Shown: positions 36,403 to 46,480, counted from the stretch's first letter. The stretch is DNA of 64,000 nucleotides from Prevotellaceae bacterium HUN156 (GCA_900119285.1 FPIT01000004.1:124001-188000); one strand, 5' to 3'. Translations and numbers: made by a program. The notes: generated by a model not told the origin, from the letters alone.

Positions 36403-38082
36403 TTGAAGACATTAGATTTTAAGCCTAAATTCTTTTCGGCCATCAAGAACTATGATCGCAAGACTTTCGTAGCCGACTTGATGGCCGGACTGATTGTGGG
36501 TATCGTTGCACTTCCGTTGGCTATCGCCTTCGGTATCGCCAGTGGTGTATCACCTGAGAAAGGCATTATCACCGCCATCGTCGCTGGCTTGTTTATTTCG
36601 CTCTTCGGAGGTAGTAAGGTACAGATTGGAGGTCCTACGGGCGCCTTCATCGTTATTGTGTATGGCATCATCCAACAGTATGGTATTCAGGGACTCACCG
36701 TTGCCACACTGATGGCTGGCGTATTCCTTATCTTACTGGGTGTACTCCGCTTGGGCACCATCATCAAGTACATTCCTTATCCCATTGTGGTAGGTTTTAC
36801 CAGTGGTATCGCTGTCACCATTTTTACTACGCAGGTGAAAGACCTGCTGGGTATGCAGATTGACCAAGTACCCTCTGACTTCGTAGAGAAGTGGGGCGCC
36901 TATATATATAATATAGGTAGCATCGACTGTTGGAGTGCTTTGGTGGGTATTGTCAGTGTGTTTATCATCGCTATTACTCCACGTTTCTCCAAGAAGATTC
37001 CTGGCTCTCTGGTAGCTATCATCGTGATGACGGTGGCCGTATTGTTGCTGAAGCAGTATGCAGGTGTTACCTCTATCGAGACCATTGGCGATCGCTTTAG
37101 CATCAACTCTACACTGCCTGGTGCTGTAGTTCCTGAGCTCTCTTGGGAAACCATCAAAGGCTTGGTTGGCCCTGCAGTAACGATTGCTGTTTTGGGAGCT
37201 ATCGAGTCATTGCTTTCTGCTACGGTGGCTGATGGTGTTATTGGCGACCACCACAACTCTAATACTGAGTTGATTGGTCAGGGTATTGCTAATATCGCAT
37301 CACCCCTCTTTGGCGGTATTCCTGCTACTGGTGCTATCGCTCGTACCATGACTAATATCAACAATGGTGGACGCACCCCTGTGGCTGGTATCGTGCATGC
37401 CGTAGTATTGTTGCTCATCTTCCTGTTCCTCATGCCGTTGGCTCAGTATATCCCGATGGCTTGTCTGGCGGGTGTACTGGTCGTTGTCAGCTATGGTATG
37501 AGTGGCTGGCGCTCGTTCTTGGCTATGATGCGCAATCCTAAGAGCGATGTCACCGTATTGTTGTTGACCTTCTTCCTCACCATCATCTTCGACCTCACCA
37601 TCGCTATCGAGTTCGGACTCGTTTGTGCTTGTCTGCTCTTTATGCGTCGTATGGCTGAGACCACCGAGGTACGTGCCGTACTCGACGAGATTGACCTCAA
37701 CGAGGATGCAGATATGGAGCGTGGTAATTTGGAGCATCTTACCATTCCCGAACATGTAGAGGTGTACGAGATTAACGGCCCTTACTTCTTTGGTGCCGGC
37801 AACCGTTTTGAGGATATTGTGGCACCTTTCGGTCATAAGCCCAAGGTACGCATCATCCGTATGCGTAAGGTTCCTTTTATTGACTCTACGGGTCTGCACA
37901 ACTTAGAGAATATGTGTCTGACAAGTCAGAAGGAAGGCATCACGGTAGTGCTCTCTGGTGTCAATGCCAAGGTTGATGCAGTATTGCGCCGCAACAACTT
38001 CGAACAACTCTTAGGCACTGAGAATATCTGCAATCACATCGACCTCGCCTTGGCACGAGCTCGCGAGATTGTAGGAGCATAA
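36403..38082 (+). CDS. SulP-family anion transporter with STAS domain
   Basis: 559 residues. About 12 membrane segments; VGIVALPLAIAFGIASGVSPEKG near the start and GGIPATGAIARTMTNINNGGRTP (about 304-326) are SulP signatures. The C-terminal STAS domain is about 445-555 (VYEINGPYFFGAGNRFED; FIDSTGLHNLENM). Substrate could be sulfate, bicarbonate or another anion. The start is taken as TTG (MKTLDFKPKF), preceded by an AAAGG-type site; no ATG fits the family start. 86 bases after mscL with no terminator of note, so cotranscription is possible. Confidence 0.9.
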   Translation: MKTLDFKPKFFSAIKNYDRKTFVADLMAGLIVGIVALPLAIAFGIASGVSPEKGIITAIVAGLFISLFGGSKVQIGGPTGAFIVIVYGIIQQYGIQGLTVATLMAGVFLILLGVLRLGTIIKYIPYPIVVGFTSGIAVTIFTTQVKDLLGMQIDQVPSDFVEKWGAYIYNIGSIDCWSALVGIVSVFIIAITPRFSKKIPGSLVAIIVMTVAVLLLKQYAGVTSIETIGDRFSINSTLPGAVVPELSWETIKGLVGPAVTIAVLGAIESLLSATVADGVIGDHHNSNTELIGQGIANIASPLFGGIPATGAIARTMTNINNGGRTPVAGIVHAVVLLLIFLFLMPLAQYIPMACLAGVLVVVSYGMSGWRSFLAMMRNPKSDVTVLLLTFFLTIIFDLTIAIEFGLVCACLLFMRRMAETTEVRAVLDEIDLNEDADMERGNLEHLTIPEHVEVYEINGPYFFGAGNRFEDIVAPFGHKPKVRIIRMRKVPFIDSTGLHNLENMCLTSQKEGITVVLSGVNAKVDAVLRRNNFEQLLGTENICNHIDLALARAREIVGA

Positions 38083-38105
38083 GCATTATACATATTCATC
38101 ATACA

Positions 38106-38145
38106 AAGAGGATGCACCAGAATTCTGACGCATCCTCTTTCTCTT
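38106..38145 (+). terminator. Intrinsic terminator after the SulP gene
   Basis: AGAGGATGC (38107-38115)...GCATCCTCT (38130-38138) then TTCTCTTTT. Apart from this and the promoter at 38292-38322, the 350-base gap to the next ATG shows nothing. Confidence 0.8.
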
Positions 38146-38291
38146 TTGCTCTCAATTTTTTATATATTACATGTAGTGAGGTCTAGGAGATACTTTACAG
38201 ATAGTATGGCATAGCTAGTGATGGCGTTAACTTCTTGGTCGCGTCAGCCGTTAGCATCTGTTTCCTTTTTTTGAAATAATTCGGCAAATAT

Positions 38292-38322
38292 TTGGAACCA
38301 TAAATAATTCTTGCTATATTTG
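38292..38322 (+). promoter_or_regulatory. -33/-7 promoter of the LRR-M64 gene
   Basis: TTG (38292-38294), 20 bases, TATATTTG (38315-38322), about 110 bases before the ATG. Confidence 0.65.
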
Positions 38323-38432
38323 CAGACGAAGATAAGAGGAAATGTCACCGGCAGAGGTTCGTTTTGTGTTTTGTCGTGTGCAATTATAAATCTAGAACTA
38401 TATTTATACAATAACTAAAAACTATATTGGCT

Positions 38433-40769
38433 ATGAGGAAACGGAAACTATTATTGTATTTTCTAGCATTATTTCCCTTAGTGCTAGTGGCTCAGAATCA
38501 GCATGTCAGTATCTTACAGACTACTGGGGATAGTATTCAGTACGATTTGGCTTGGACTAGTGGGCTCAAACCTGAAGTGAAAGATGGTAAAGTTGTATGG
38601 AACTTCAAGGAAAACAAATATCTTGATGGAGATTGGAAAGTAATAACATCATTCTCTTTGGATAATGTTAAAAGCATCGATTTTAAAACTTTCGAATATG
38701 ATGAGAAAGTAGTGCGAAAGGCACTCAAAGAATTCTATGAGGAAAAGAAAGGAGATACTTGGCGTCGTAAGGACAACTGGTGCTCTGACGAACCTATTTG
38801 GCTTTGGTATGGTCTTAATGGTCATGTAGATCCTTATGGCCATGAGAATCATGTTCCTTGGGTTGAAACTATGTGGTTGAACTGTACTCCCAACAACATA
38901 TCAACTCCAGGTCCAATACCTGATTGCCTTCAGAAATGGGGACCAATTAGATCATTAAATATGGTTTCAAGTGCTTTTACTGGAGAAATACCTGAATATT
39001 TAGCAAATATTTATTCTCTTCAATTGATTTCTTTAGATGGCAACAATCTGACAGGAACAATTCCTCCAAGACTAAGCAAACTTCCACATTTGGGTACTTT
39101 TACTTTTTATGGTAATAAGTTAAGTGGTCCACTTCCAGAATCTGTCATTCTGGATTGTATGAATAATAAGGAAATTCCACCCTCAAATTTTGACGTGTCG
39201 AATAACTATTTTAGTGGTAAAGTTCCTGCGAGTATCCAAAATCATCCACGCTTTATGGATTTTTGGCCAAATATTGTCATTCAAAATACGCCACTAGACA
39301 TATCAGACCTTGTTATTCCAGCTCCAGACTTTACAACGTTGGATGTATATGGCAATACACTTAGTCTGCCAGAGATTTATAAAAAAAACAAATATACGCT
39401 TCTTTACAAGTGGGGATTGTGGTGTAGCTACTCAGAAGGGTTCAATAAAATATTGATACCTTTCTATAAAGCTTATAAGGAAAAAGGGTTTGAAGTGGTT
39501 GGAATCCATTATGATCTAAGTTATTCTGATGACGGATTATTAGATTATATGACCACTCATGAGATTCCATGGAACAATACTATTTACAAGGATTGGGGGG
39601 AGTTGAGAGAGTGTGGTACTCAGATTTTTAAAATAGGTGGTGTACCTCAGGTATTTCTTGTTGACCAAAACGGACATATCGTATTCAATAGTTTAATGGA
39701 CGATGAAGGCAATAATCAAATTCCAAATGGCTATTATCGAGAGAATGTATTTAAATATATAGAGGATAATCTCGGTCCTGCAGACTACTTATACACTTCA
39801 ACAGACTATTCAAAGGATGGTGAGGTTACTGTATTACAAACTGCGACTCAAGGGACGGGTATTGACCTAGTCTTTGTAGGCGAAGGATTTACTGATAAAG
39901 CTATTGAAGAAGGCGATTTCGAAAGAAGAATGGAACAAGCTCTCAGAGTGTTCTTCTCTTATGAGCCTTATAAATCACTTCGTGATCGTTTCAATGTTTA
40001 TGCAGTTAAGACGGTTTCGCCTAATGCAGAATTCATTGGTAATGCCAAGCATGCTATTGATGAAGATATTTCTAAGGCTTTAGAATATGCATCAAAAGTT
40101 ACGACCTTGATTCCTAATCGTCCAATGCGAGTAAATGTTATCTATAATAATGATAGTCATGGTCGAAGCCATTGTACGATGATGGCAGACAACTCATATG
40201 TTTGCTTCTCGATGGATGGTGTTTCAGACGTATTGGTTCATGAAGCGGGTGGACATGGCATTGGTCACTTCTTCGACGAGTATGTAGAACCTGGTAATGA
40301 GGAACTGTCATTGCCTGAGGAGAAGAAAGAAGAACTCGAAAACTTTTGGACAACCCTAGGCTGGGGTGCCAATGTAGACTGGCGTTCTGCTCCGACAGAA
40401 GTTAAGTGGGCTAAGTTCATTAACGATGAGCGTTATGCAGATGAAGGAATAGGTGTCTATGAGGGTGCTTACCTTTACGCTTCTGGAGCCTATCGTGCTA
40501 CTGAAAACAGCATGATGCGCTATAATGATGTTCCATTCAATGCTCCATGCCGTGAGGAAATCTATAAGCTAGTGATGAAGGAGTCTGAAGGTGAAAGTTG
40601 GATTTATAACTATGAGGACTTCGTAGCATTCGACGAGTATGGTCATAATCAGTATGTTCAAGCTATAATCAGTGCCAGCAGACGTGCTTCAGTTGTTGAG
40701 CGTGAATATCGTACAGCTCCTCCTGTATTCCTAAATGGAACATGGCGTGATGCTCTGAAGAAAAAATAA
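38433..40769 (+). CDS. Secreted LRR / thioredoxin-like / M64 peptidase fusion
   Basis: 778 residues from ATG 38433; a TTG two codons earlier is less likely. Signal peptide to about residue 20 (FLALFPLVLVAQ). Residues about 85-270 hold plant-type leucine-rich repeats (LQLISLDGNNLTGTIPPRLSK). Residues about 295-450 are thioredoxin-like (TLLYKWGLWC; cis-Pro in GGVPQVFLVDQNG), but the CxxC is reduced to one Cys (Cys331 in WCSYS). Residues about 465-690 match peptidase M64 (IgA-peptidase type), with zinc motif HEAGGHGIGHFFDEY from His603. The protease site looks intact. Probably cotranscribed with the MBG-repeat gene 24 bases downstream. Target unknown. Confidence 0.85.
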   Translation: MRKRKLLLYFLALFPLVLVAQNQHVSILQTTGDSIQYDLAWTSGLKPEVKDGKVVWNFKENKYLDGDWKVITSFSLDNVKSIDFKTFEYDEKVVRKALKEFYEEKKGDTWRRKDNWCSDEPIWLWYGLNGHVDPYGHENHVPWVETMWLNCTPNNISTPGPIPDCLQKWGPIRSLNMVSSAFTGEIPEYLANIYSLQLISLDGNNLTGTIPPRLSKLPHLGTFTFYGNKLSGPLPESVILDCMNNKEIPPSNFDVSNNYFSGKVPASIQNHPRFMDFWPNIVIQNTPLDISDLVIPAPDFTTLDVYGNTLSLPEIYKKNKYTLLYKWGLWCSYSEGFNKILIPFYKAYKEKGFEVVGIHYDLSYSDDGLLDYMTTHEIPWNNTIYKDWGELRECGTQIFKIGGVPQVFLVDQNGHIVFNSLMDDEGNNQIPNGYYRENVFKYIEDNLGPADYLYTSTDYSKDGEVTVLQTATQGTGIDLVFVGEGFTDKAIEEGDFERRMEQALRVFFSYEPYKSLRDRFNVYAVKTVSPNAEFIGNAKHAIDEDISKALEYASKVTTLIPNRPMRVNVIYNNDSHGRSHCTMMADNSYVCFSMDGVSDVLVHEAGGHGIGHFFDEYVEPGNEELSLPEEKKEELENFWTTLGWGANVDWRSAPTEVKWAKFINDERYADEGIGVYEGAYLYASGAYRATENSMMRYNDVPFNAPCREEIYKLVMKESEGESWIYNYEDFVAFDEYGHNQYVQAIISASRRASVVEREYRTAPPVFLNGTWRDALKKK

Positions 40770-40793
40770 AGTTGAACCTAATAATATCTAGAT

Positions 40794-42632
40794 ATGAAAA
40801 CAATATATCCAAAATATAGGCATTGGGGAATAATATTCTTCTTGTTCATCGGATTTCCGCTGACAGGCTTGGCTCAAACAGAGTTGTATGAGACAGTGAT
40901 AGAGAAAACAGATGGTACAGAAATGTGTTATCTTATCACTCCTGAATATCCAATAATTAGTGGATCCTCTGTAATGGAGGATGACGGTTTGGCTCATCAT
41001 TATATATATGTTGAAACGGAGGTAAAACATGATTTAATTCCATATACAGAAATAAAAAAAATATATGCAAGGCTTGCCCAAATAACTCCTGTTACTATTA
41101 CTGCCAAGAGTTATACTCGTAAGTATGGAGAGTATAACCCCTCATTCGAGTATACCAGTGAGGGAGAAGAATTGGAAGGCACTCCAGAGATTACTTGTGA
41201 GGCTACTTTGACATCCCCTGTCGGCACTTATCCTATTGTTATTACAAAGGGCAGTGTGTCTAACTATGCACCAACCTTCGTTGATGGTGTGTTGACTGTT
41301 GAAGCTGCTCCGCTAACCATTGTTGCAAAGGACTATATGATTAAGCAGGGTGAAGAGCTTCCAAACTTTGAGGTCGATTATTATGGTTTCCAAAATGGTG
41401 AGACTACGGATATCTTGACTAAACTACCTGTTGCCACAACTACAGCTACATCTGCCAGTGAGCCAGGAACGTATGATATTATAGTCTCTGGTGCTGAGGC
41501 CCCAAACTATGAGATGGTGTATCAGAAAGGTAGACTAGTTATCATAGATGCAGATCCTGCCACAGTTATCGCAAATAGCTATACTCGTGAGTATGGAGAG
41601 GCTAATCCTACCTTTGAATATACCTGCAATGGCGCAGAATTAGTAGGTACTCCAGAGATAACTTGTGAAGCTATAGAGACATCACCTGTAGGTAATTATC
41701 CTATTGTAGTCACGAAGGGAACTATTACCAACTATAACGTTACCTATATTGATGGTTCTCTGTATGTCAATCCAGCTCCATTAACAATTACTGCAAAGAG
41801 TTATACGATAAAGCAGGGTGATGAACTTCCTACGCTTGAAGCTATTTATTCAGGATGGAAGAATGACGAAACAGATGATGTGCTGATAACGAAGCCTACA
41901 ATTGTTACATTGGCCACTTCTAATAGTAGTCCTGGAACGTATCCTATTTATATTTACAATGCAGAAGCTCAGAACTACTATTTGTCTTATGTGAATGGTA
42001 CGCTGACCATCGAAGAAGCAAATCCTGTCACGGTTATCGCAAATAGCTATACCCGTGAGTATGGAGAGGCTAATCCTACCTTTGAATATACTAGTGAAGG
42101 TGCAGAATTGGTTGGTACTCCGGTGATTACTTGTGAAGCCACAGTGATATCCCCTGTCGGCACTTATCCTATTGTCATCTCGAAAGGTAGCGTAATCAAC
42201 GAAAATGATACTTATGTCAATGGAGTCCTGACCATCGAAGAAGCTCCGCTAATGGTATCCGTGGAGAATGCTACGCGTGAGCAGGGTAAGGCCAATCCTG
42301 CATTCGTTCTCAATTATAGTGGTTGGAAGAATGGGGAGAATGAGAGCGTACTGATAGTTAAGCCTACAGCTACAACAGAGGCAACCATTGATAGTCCTGC
42401 TGGAGAGTATGCTATCGTGTTAAGTGGTGGTCAGGCTCTGAATTATGAGTTGTCATATACCAATGGTATATTGACTGTCACAGAGGCTTCTGGAATTGTT
42501 GCCCTCTCTGCAGAACATCCAGCTGACGTTTACGACACACTGGGCAATAAAGTCCGTAATAATGCCACTTCTTTGAAGGGGCTTGCCAAAGGCGTATACA
42601 TTGTCAATGGTAATAAGGTTGTTGTGAAGTAA
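40794..42632 (+). CDS. Secreted MBG-domain repeat protein
   Basis: 612 residues. Signal peptide ending FIGFPLTGLAQ (about 28). After a 70-residue N-terminal part come six MBG-type beta domains of about 75-80 residues (each opens with ITAKSYTRKYGE or ITAKSYTIKQGDELP and closes YVNGTLTI), alternating in two subtypes. The tail (VYDTLGNKVRNNATSLKGLAKGVYIVNG) is a sorting-type signal. MBG domains are structural spacers of surface and adhesin proteins. Two repeats are nearly identical in DNA (41565-41622 and 42033-42090). Confidence 0.85.
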   Translation: MKTIYPKYRHWGIIFFLFIGFPLTGLAQTELYETVIEKTDGTEMCYLITPEYPIISGSSVMEDDGLAHHYIYVETEVKHDLIPYTEIKKIYARLAQITPVTITAKSYTRKYGEYNPSFEYTSEGEELEGTPEITCEATLTSPVGTYPIVITKGSVSNYAPTFVDGVLTVEAAPLTIVAKDYMIKQGEELPNFEVDYYGFQNGETTDILTKLPVATTTATSASEPGTYDIIVSGAEAPNYEMVYQKGRLVIIDADPATVIANSYTREYGEANPTFEYTCNGAELVGTPEITCEAIETSPVGNYPIVVTKGTITNYNVTYIDGSLYVNPAPLTITAKSYTIKQGDELPTLEAIYSGWKNDETDDVLITKPTIVTLATSNSSPGTYPIYIYNAEAQNYYLSYVNGTLTIEEANPVTVIANSYTREYGEANPTFEYTSEGAELVGTPVITCEATVISPVGTYPIVISKGSVINENDTYVNGVLTIEEAPLMVSVENATREQGKANPAFVLNYSGWKNGENESVLIVKPTATTEATIDSPAGEYAIVLSGGQALNYELSYTNGILTVTEASGIVALSAEHPADVYDTLGNKVRNNATSLKGLAKGVYIVNGNKVVVK

Positions 42633-42648
42633 TATATTGACTATATAA

Positions 42649-42688
42649 AAATCAGGCGTTCTAATCAAATGGAACGCTTGATTTTTTT
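42649..42688 (+). terminator. Intrinsic terminator after the MBG-repeat gene
   Basis: AATCAGGCGTTC...GAACGCTTGATT with one mismatch, then TTTTTT. It sits between convergent genes and ends at the stop of the gene on the other strand. Confidence 0.75.
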
Positions 42689-43241
42689 ATTTCAGCTGAA
42701 AACGTGGAATAATAAAAGGAATGCTTAAGAAGAGAATTACCAGTACCGAAAGAATAATGGGTACGGGTAGGGAGGCTGTACTTGTGGTGGTGGCCACAGG
42801 ACCGAATTGACGCTGGTATTGCAAGAGTCTGTCTATGTAGGCATCTACCGTTATCCACTCTTCTGCATCCACCTCTTTCTGCATGCGCAGCAACACCTCT
42901 TGTATATAGCGTCGATGCTCCTCAGGCATCTCCTCGGGCAGTTCGCTGGTGGCTGCAAACCAATGGGCTTGCTTGCCATCGCAATAGGGAAAGATGCGCA
43001 GCGTTTGCCATCCACCATAGTGGAAGATGTAGTCGCAAAACAGTTGCTCGGTGGTAAGACTATCGTTTGCCTCTAATGGATTCTTACGCAGAAAAGATGT
43101 CAGCGAGAGCAGTTGCTCATCGTTGTCGCATACCAGTAGCTGACAAAAACGGGCGGCAGTCGCCTGAGGCAGTACCGCATTTTTGGCACTGCTGCTCAGA
43201 ACGATTGTCGCGAGTGATAGTATAAGTATTAGTCTTTTCAT
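42687..43241 (-). CDS. Small exported protein with C-terminal membrane anchor, unknown function
   Basis: 184 residues. Signal peptide MKRLILILSLATIVLSSSA, a soluble part rich in aromatic residues (YIFHYGGWQTLRIFPYC), and a C-terminal membrane segment (VPIILSVLVILFLSIPFII, about 159-177) with a short basic end. Not recognised. Its ATG shares one base with the TAA of the di-heme oxidoreductase gene, so the two are translationally coupled and it belongs to the porin-imelysin operon. Confidence 0.75.
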   Translation of the reverse strand: MKRLILILSLATIVLSSSAKNAVLPQATAARFCQLLVCDNDEQLLSLTSFLRKNPLEANDSLTTEQLFCDYIFHYGGWQTLRIFPYCDGKQAHWFAATSELPEEMPEEHRRYIQEVLLRMQKEVDAEEWITVDAYIDRLLQYQRQFGPVATTTSTASLPVPIILSVLVILFLSIPFIIPRFQLK

Positions 43242-44959
43242 TAGATAGATTCCACGAATTTTATCAGCGCCTTACGGTCTGCCTTCTTCAGGTGGTAGAA
43301 CTTCTCGGCAGCACGATAGCCATCCGACTGCTTTGAATAGCCATGCCACATGATAGCCTCCAGCACGGTGCGAGCTCGGCAGTCGTGCAGTCGGTCGTCG
43401 GCACCTGTCAGTCGTCTGCTCAGTCCGCGTCCCCAGAGTGGGGTAGTGCGACACCATCCTGTGCGCAGGTCGTTCTTCATAAACAGGCGGTGCTGCACCA
43501 TATCCGTATAAGGCCAGATGGTCTGTCCGGGATAGCGAGGCAGCAGGTCGGTGGCGTTCTTACCGATGCTCTGGGCATAAGCCTTGATAGAGCTGTCTAT
43601 CCACATCTCATCCTTGCCCGTGGTCCACGAGGGGCGGTGACACTGTGCACAACCAATCTCGTTGAATAGTTCCTTACCACGCTGCACATCGCTATTGTCC
43701 AAGTTGCGCGCAGCAGGCACAGCCAGTCCTCGGTGCCACACCATAAACTGATAATACTGCTTATCGTTCATCTCAGGTGTAAAGTTGTGCCATTCGTTGT
43801 TATACTGGTTGGTCGATGGGTCTAGCAGGTTGCGCACTGCTGTGGCGATGTTAGCCTCCGTACCATCCGCATAATAAGGTGACTTTGGGTCGGCCTTGAT
43901 GCTGGCTATCACCTCAGGGTCTTCGCTCATAGCCTGTGCCCATGCCGAGGTGGTATAGAGCCAGTTGCGATCTGAGCGCGTCACGTTGGTGATGTTCCAG
44001 ATAGCATTCGAGCCTGCACCATCTTGCAGCGAGCCACGTGTCATGGCATAGGTAAAGCGCTTCAGGGGTCCGTGGTCGCCATGATACTTGCCCGTATCGT
44101 TATACTTCGCTGTGTAATAAGCCGAGGACTTGAAGGTCTTCGCGTCGTTGTCCCACATGGCAGGGTTCAGCGTTACATACTTCGACTCCTTCTTCCACTG
44201 CTCCTCGATGTCCTCATCGCTGATGGCATCCAGCAGACCAGTACCATAGATGCCGATGGTTGACTCCAGTCGCACATCATAGTTCGAGGGCTTAGGATTG
44301 GTGTGGAAGGCCTCCTGAGGGATGCGCACCTCGGGGTAGATGAGGCTATAGCGCTCGCCATCCTCAAACTCCAGGGGCAGTCCGCTCTCCATCGCTGTCA
44401 CCGTCTTCCACTCAATGCTTATCAGGCTCTCGTCGATAGGTGCCTTAAAGGGCGCAGCAGCCTGTGTCTGTGGCATACCTGTCACCTCAGCTACGTAGCT
44501 GTTGTCGTCGGGATGATAGATGACCAGCAGATAGCCATTGCCTATCTGGTTGGCACGATACTCCGTTTGTCGCTTGCCGTGACCATAGCTGGGGTGACAA
44601 GCGATACAACTGTTGCGCACCCATGCCGGTCCCAGTCCCTTGCGGGGCTCTTGGTCAAAGGTGTAGAGCTTCTCAAAGAATCCCTCACCCACGTTGAAGT
44701 CGTTCATCATACTCGTCAACTTCTCCACTGCAGGTGTTGCTGCCGAGTAGCTCGCCTTCTCCGTAGTACCCAGTTTTCCACCCGGATACCACTCCTCGGC
44801 CGAGAAGTTACCCGTAGCTTTTCCAAACACTTCCTTGGCAGGTTTCAGCTCGCCTAAGGGGTTATCTTCCAATGCTTCGCTACTATCAGAGCAGCCTGTC
44901 AGCGCTCCAGCGAGCGCCAACAGGCCACCAAGAGTAGCTCTTGTTATGTATTTCGTCAT
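43241..44959 (-). CDS. Di-heme oxidoreductase-like lipoprotein (DUF1111 type)
   Basis: 572 residues. Lipobox LTGC (Cys23). Two c-type heme sites: CIACH at 118-122 and CAQCH in the last third (about 434). The second half (KELFNEIGCAQCHRPSW, LLPRYPGQTIWPYTDMVQHRL, TTPLWGRGLSRRLTGADDRLHDCRARTVLEAIMWHG) is typical of the thiol/di-heme oxidoreductase family found next to imelysins. Expected at the periplasmic face of a membrane; substrate unknown, linked to iron uptake by context. 18 bases after the imelysin gene. Confidence 0.88.
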   Translation of the reverse strand: MTKYITRATLGGLLALAGALTGCSDSSEALEDNPLGELKPAKEVFGKATGNFSAEEWYPGGKLGTTEKASYSAATPAVEKLTSMMNDFNVGEGFFEKLYTFDQEPRKGLGPAWVRNSCIACHPSYGHGKRQTEYRANQIGNGYLLVIYHPDDNSYVAEVTGMPQTQAAAPFKAPIDESLISIEWKTVTAMESGLPLEFEDGERYSLIYPEVRIPQEAFHTNPKPSNYDVRLESTIGIYGTGLLDAISDEDIEEQWKKESKYVTLNPAMWDNDAKTFKSSAYYTAKYNDTGKYHGDHGPLKRFTYAMTRGSLQDGAGSNAIWNITNVTRSDRNWLYTTSAWAQAMSEDPEVIASIKADPKSPYYADGTEANIATAVRNLLDPSTNQYNNEWHNFTPEMNDKQYYQFMVWHRGLAVPAARNLDNSDVQRGKELFNEIGCAQCHRPSWTTGKDEMWIDSSIKAYAQSIGKNATDLLPRYPGQTIWPYTDMVQHRLFMKNDLRTGWCRTTPLWGRGLSRRLTGADDRLHDCRARTVLEAIMWHGYSKQSDGYRAAEKFYHLKKADRKALIKFVESI

Positions 44960-44977
44960 TTCTGTTTTGTTGGTTTA

Positions 44978-46255
44978 TTATTCTTCTTCTCCAGATGTAG
45001 ATTCCCAGTTGTTCTGGTCGTCAAAGTTCTTACCTGATACTACGCTGCAATACTTCACGAAGGGAGAAGGCATACCGCTGATGTTGCTAATGGCGGTGTT
45101 GAAGCCATTCTCTACTGCCGTGTTCACGCTAGCCTTACCCACCTGAGCAAAGAATCCGTGGAAGCTCTTGGTGGCAGCACTGCCATTGGTAGAACCATAC
45201 CATACGTTGCGGATAGAGCGGATGTTGTCAGCAAAGTCGGTGATAGAGTTGTAGCTATAAGGTGACTCTACGTAGGCGATGTCACCATTAGCAAAGGGGT
45301 TGGCAATCTTTGCAGTACCCACCTCGTTGCAGATGCCGAAGCAGCTACCCTCGTCAGCGCTCAATACCTGTGTGATGGCATCGGTCAGTGAGGCAAAGGT
45401 GCTCTGACTGTTCTTACCAGCCTGCTTCAGGTTGTCGCCAAAGCTCATACCATTCTCGGTAGTATATTCCAGTCCTGCAGCCTTTACTACAGCAGCACGG
45501 CTTGCGTTTTTCTCGCCCTCCCAAGCTACCTGCAACTGGAAGGTGCGCTCCTTCAGCAGGGTGCAGATGCGCTGAGCGTAAGCCAGCTCTGAGGCACCGC
45601 TGATGGCAGTGAATCCGGGATAGGTGTCGTTGCCCTTAAACTCAGCAACGTTACGAGGCTGACCATTGCGGAACAGGAAGAACTCCAGAGCGTGGAATCC
45701 CAAGATGGTAGCATCCTCAATCTCCTCGTCGCTAAAGTCGGTGCGACCAGACTGCAGATAGGTCAGCAGCAGTGAACGGTTCAGAGGCCATGAGTCGATA
45801 GTTGGGTCAACGTCAAAGTCTGAGGCAGCACCACCGAGGAAAGCCTCTGAGCGCTCCCAGTTCTCGCGAGCCGACTTAAAGTCGTCACATGCCTTGTTAA
45901 TCTTCTCCTGTGTGATGGTGTTCACGTTCAGTCCGTTCAGTGTCTTCTCCAGGTCCTCCGTGTCGTCAGCCAGCTTGGTATAGGTAGGCACGATGACATT
46001 GTCCACCAGATTGTCCAGCACCTCATACAGATAGGCCTCCTGAGCGTCGCTCAAGCTAGCAGCAGCAATCACGCTGTTGGCACTTTCCAACTGCTTGCCC
46101 AGATCGTCACACGCATCCATGGCAGCGTTACCAAAGGTTACATCGCTATAGATGTCGCCCTTTTTACCATTGTCGTCGTTGTTGTCCTCGCTACAAGATG
46201 TCAAGGTCAGCGCGCCGAGGATGACGGCTACCGAAAGACTTAAATACTTTTTCAT
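44978..46255 (-). CDS. Imelysin-family (M75) lipoprotein
   Basis: 425 residues. Lipobox LTSC (Cys21). The imelysin GxHxxE motif is GFHALE at 186-191, and helical repeats typical of the EfeO/IrpA fold run throughout (KINKACDDFKSARENWERSEAFL). The family was named for insulin cleavage but most members act in iron acquisition as metal-binding proteins. Context (porin upstream, di-heme oxidoreductase downstream) supports iron handling. A 218-base gap full of heptamer repeats separates it from the porin gene. Confidence 0.88.
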   Translation of the reverse strand: MKKYLSLSVAVILGALTLTSCSEDNNDDNGKKGDIYSDVTFGNAAMDACDDLGKQLESANSVIAAASLSDAQEAYLYEVLDNLVDNVIVPTYTKLADDTEDLEKTLNGLNVNTITQEKINKACDDFKSARENWERSEAFLGGAASDFDVDPTIDSWPLNRSLLLTYLQSGRTDFSDEEIEDATILGFHALEFFLFRNGQPRNVAEFKGNDTYPGFTAISGASELAYAQRICTLLKERTFQLQVAWEGEKNASRAAVVKAAGLEYTTENGMSFGDNLKQAGKNSQSTFASLTDAITQVLSADEGSCFGICNEVGTAKIANPFANGDIAYVESPYSYNSITDFADNIRSIRNVWYGSTNGSAATKSFHGFFAQVGKASVNTAVENGFNTAISNISGMPSPFVKYCSVVSGKNFDDQNNWESTSGEEE

Positions 46256-46296
46256 TGGTTTTTATTTTTATGTTTTATGTGGTTGTTCTATTATTA

Positions 46297-46324
46297 TTGA
46301 CCATTGATCATTGACCATTGAACA
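46297..46324. repeat. Heptamer array, four units, upstream of the imelysin gene
   Basis: TTGACCA, TTGATCA, TTGACCA, TTGAACA at 46297-46324, in the opposite orientation to the longer array 70 bases away. Confidence 0.85.
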
Positions 46325-46396
46325 TTAGCTGCGCATGAAGTAATCATAAACTTCCCACGAGCTCTGCTCGCTCTGCATCTTTAGGTCAGAGAATCT

Positions 46397-46480
46397 TCAA
46401 TTTTCAATGTTCAATCTTCAATCTTCAATGTCCAATCTTCAATGTTCAATGTTCAATGTTCAATGTTCAATGTTCAATGG
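46397..46480. repeat. Twelve-unit heptamer array overlapping the porin stop codon
   Basis: TCAATGT/TCAATCT units at 7-base steps from 46397 to 46480. On the minus strand they read (ACATTGA)n, and the first TGA met by the ribosome is the porin stop (46474-46476). Confidence 0.92.
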
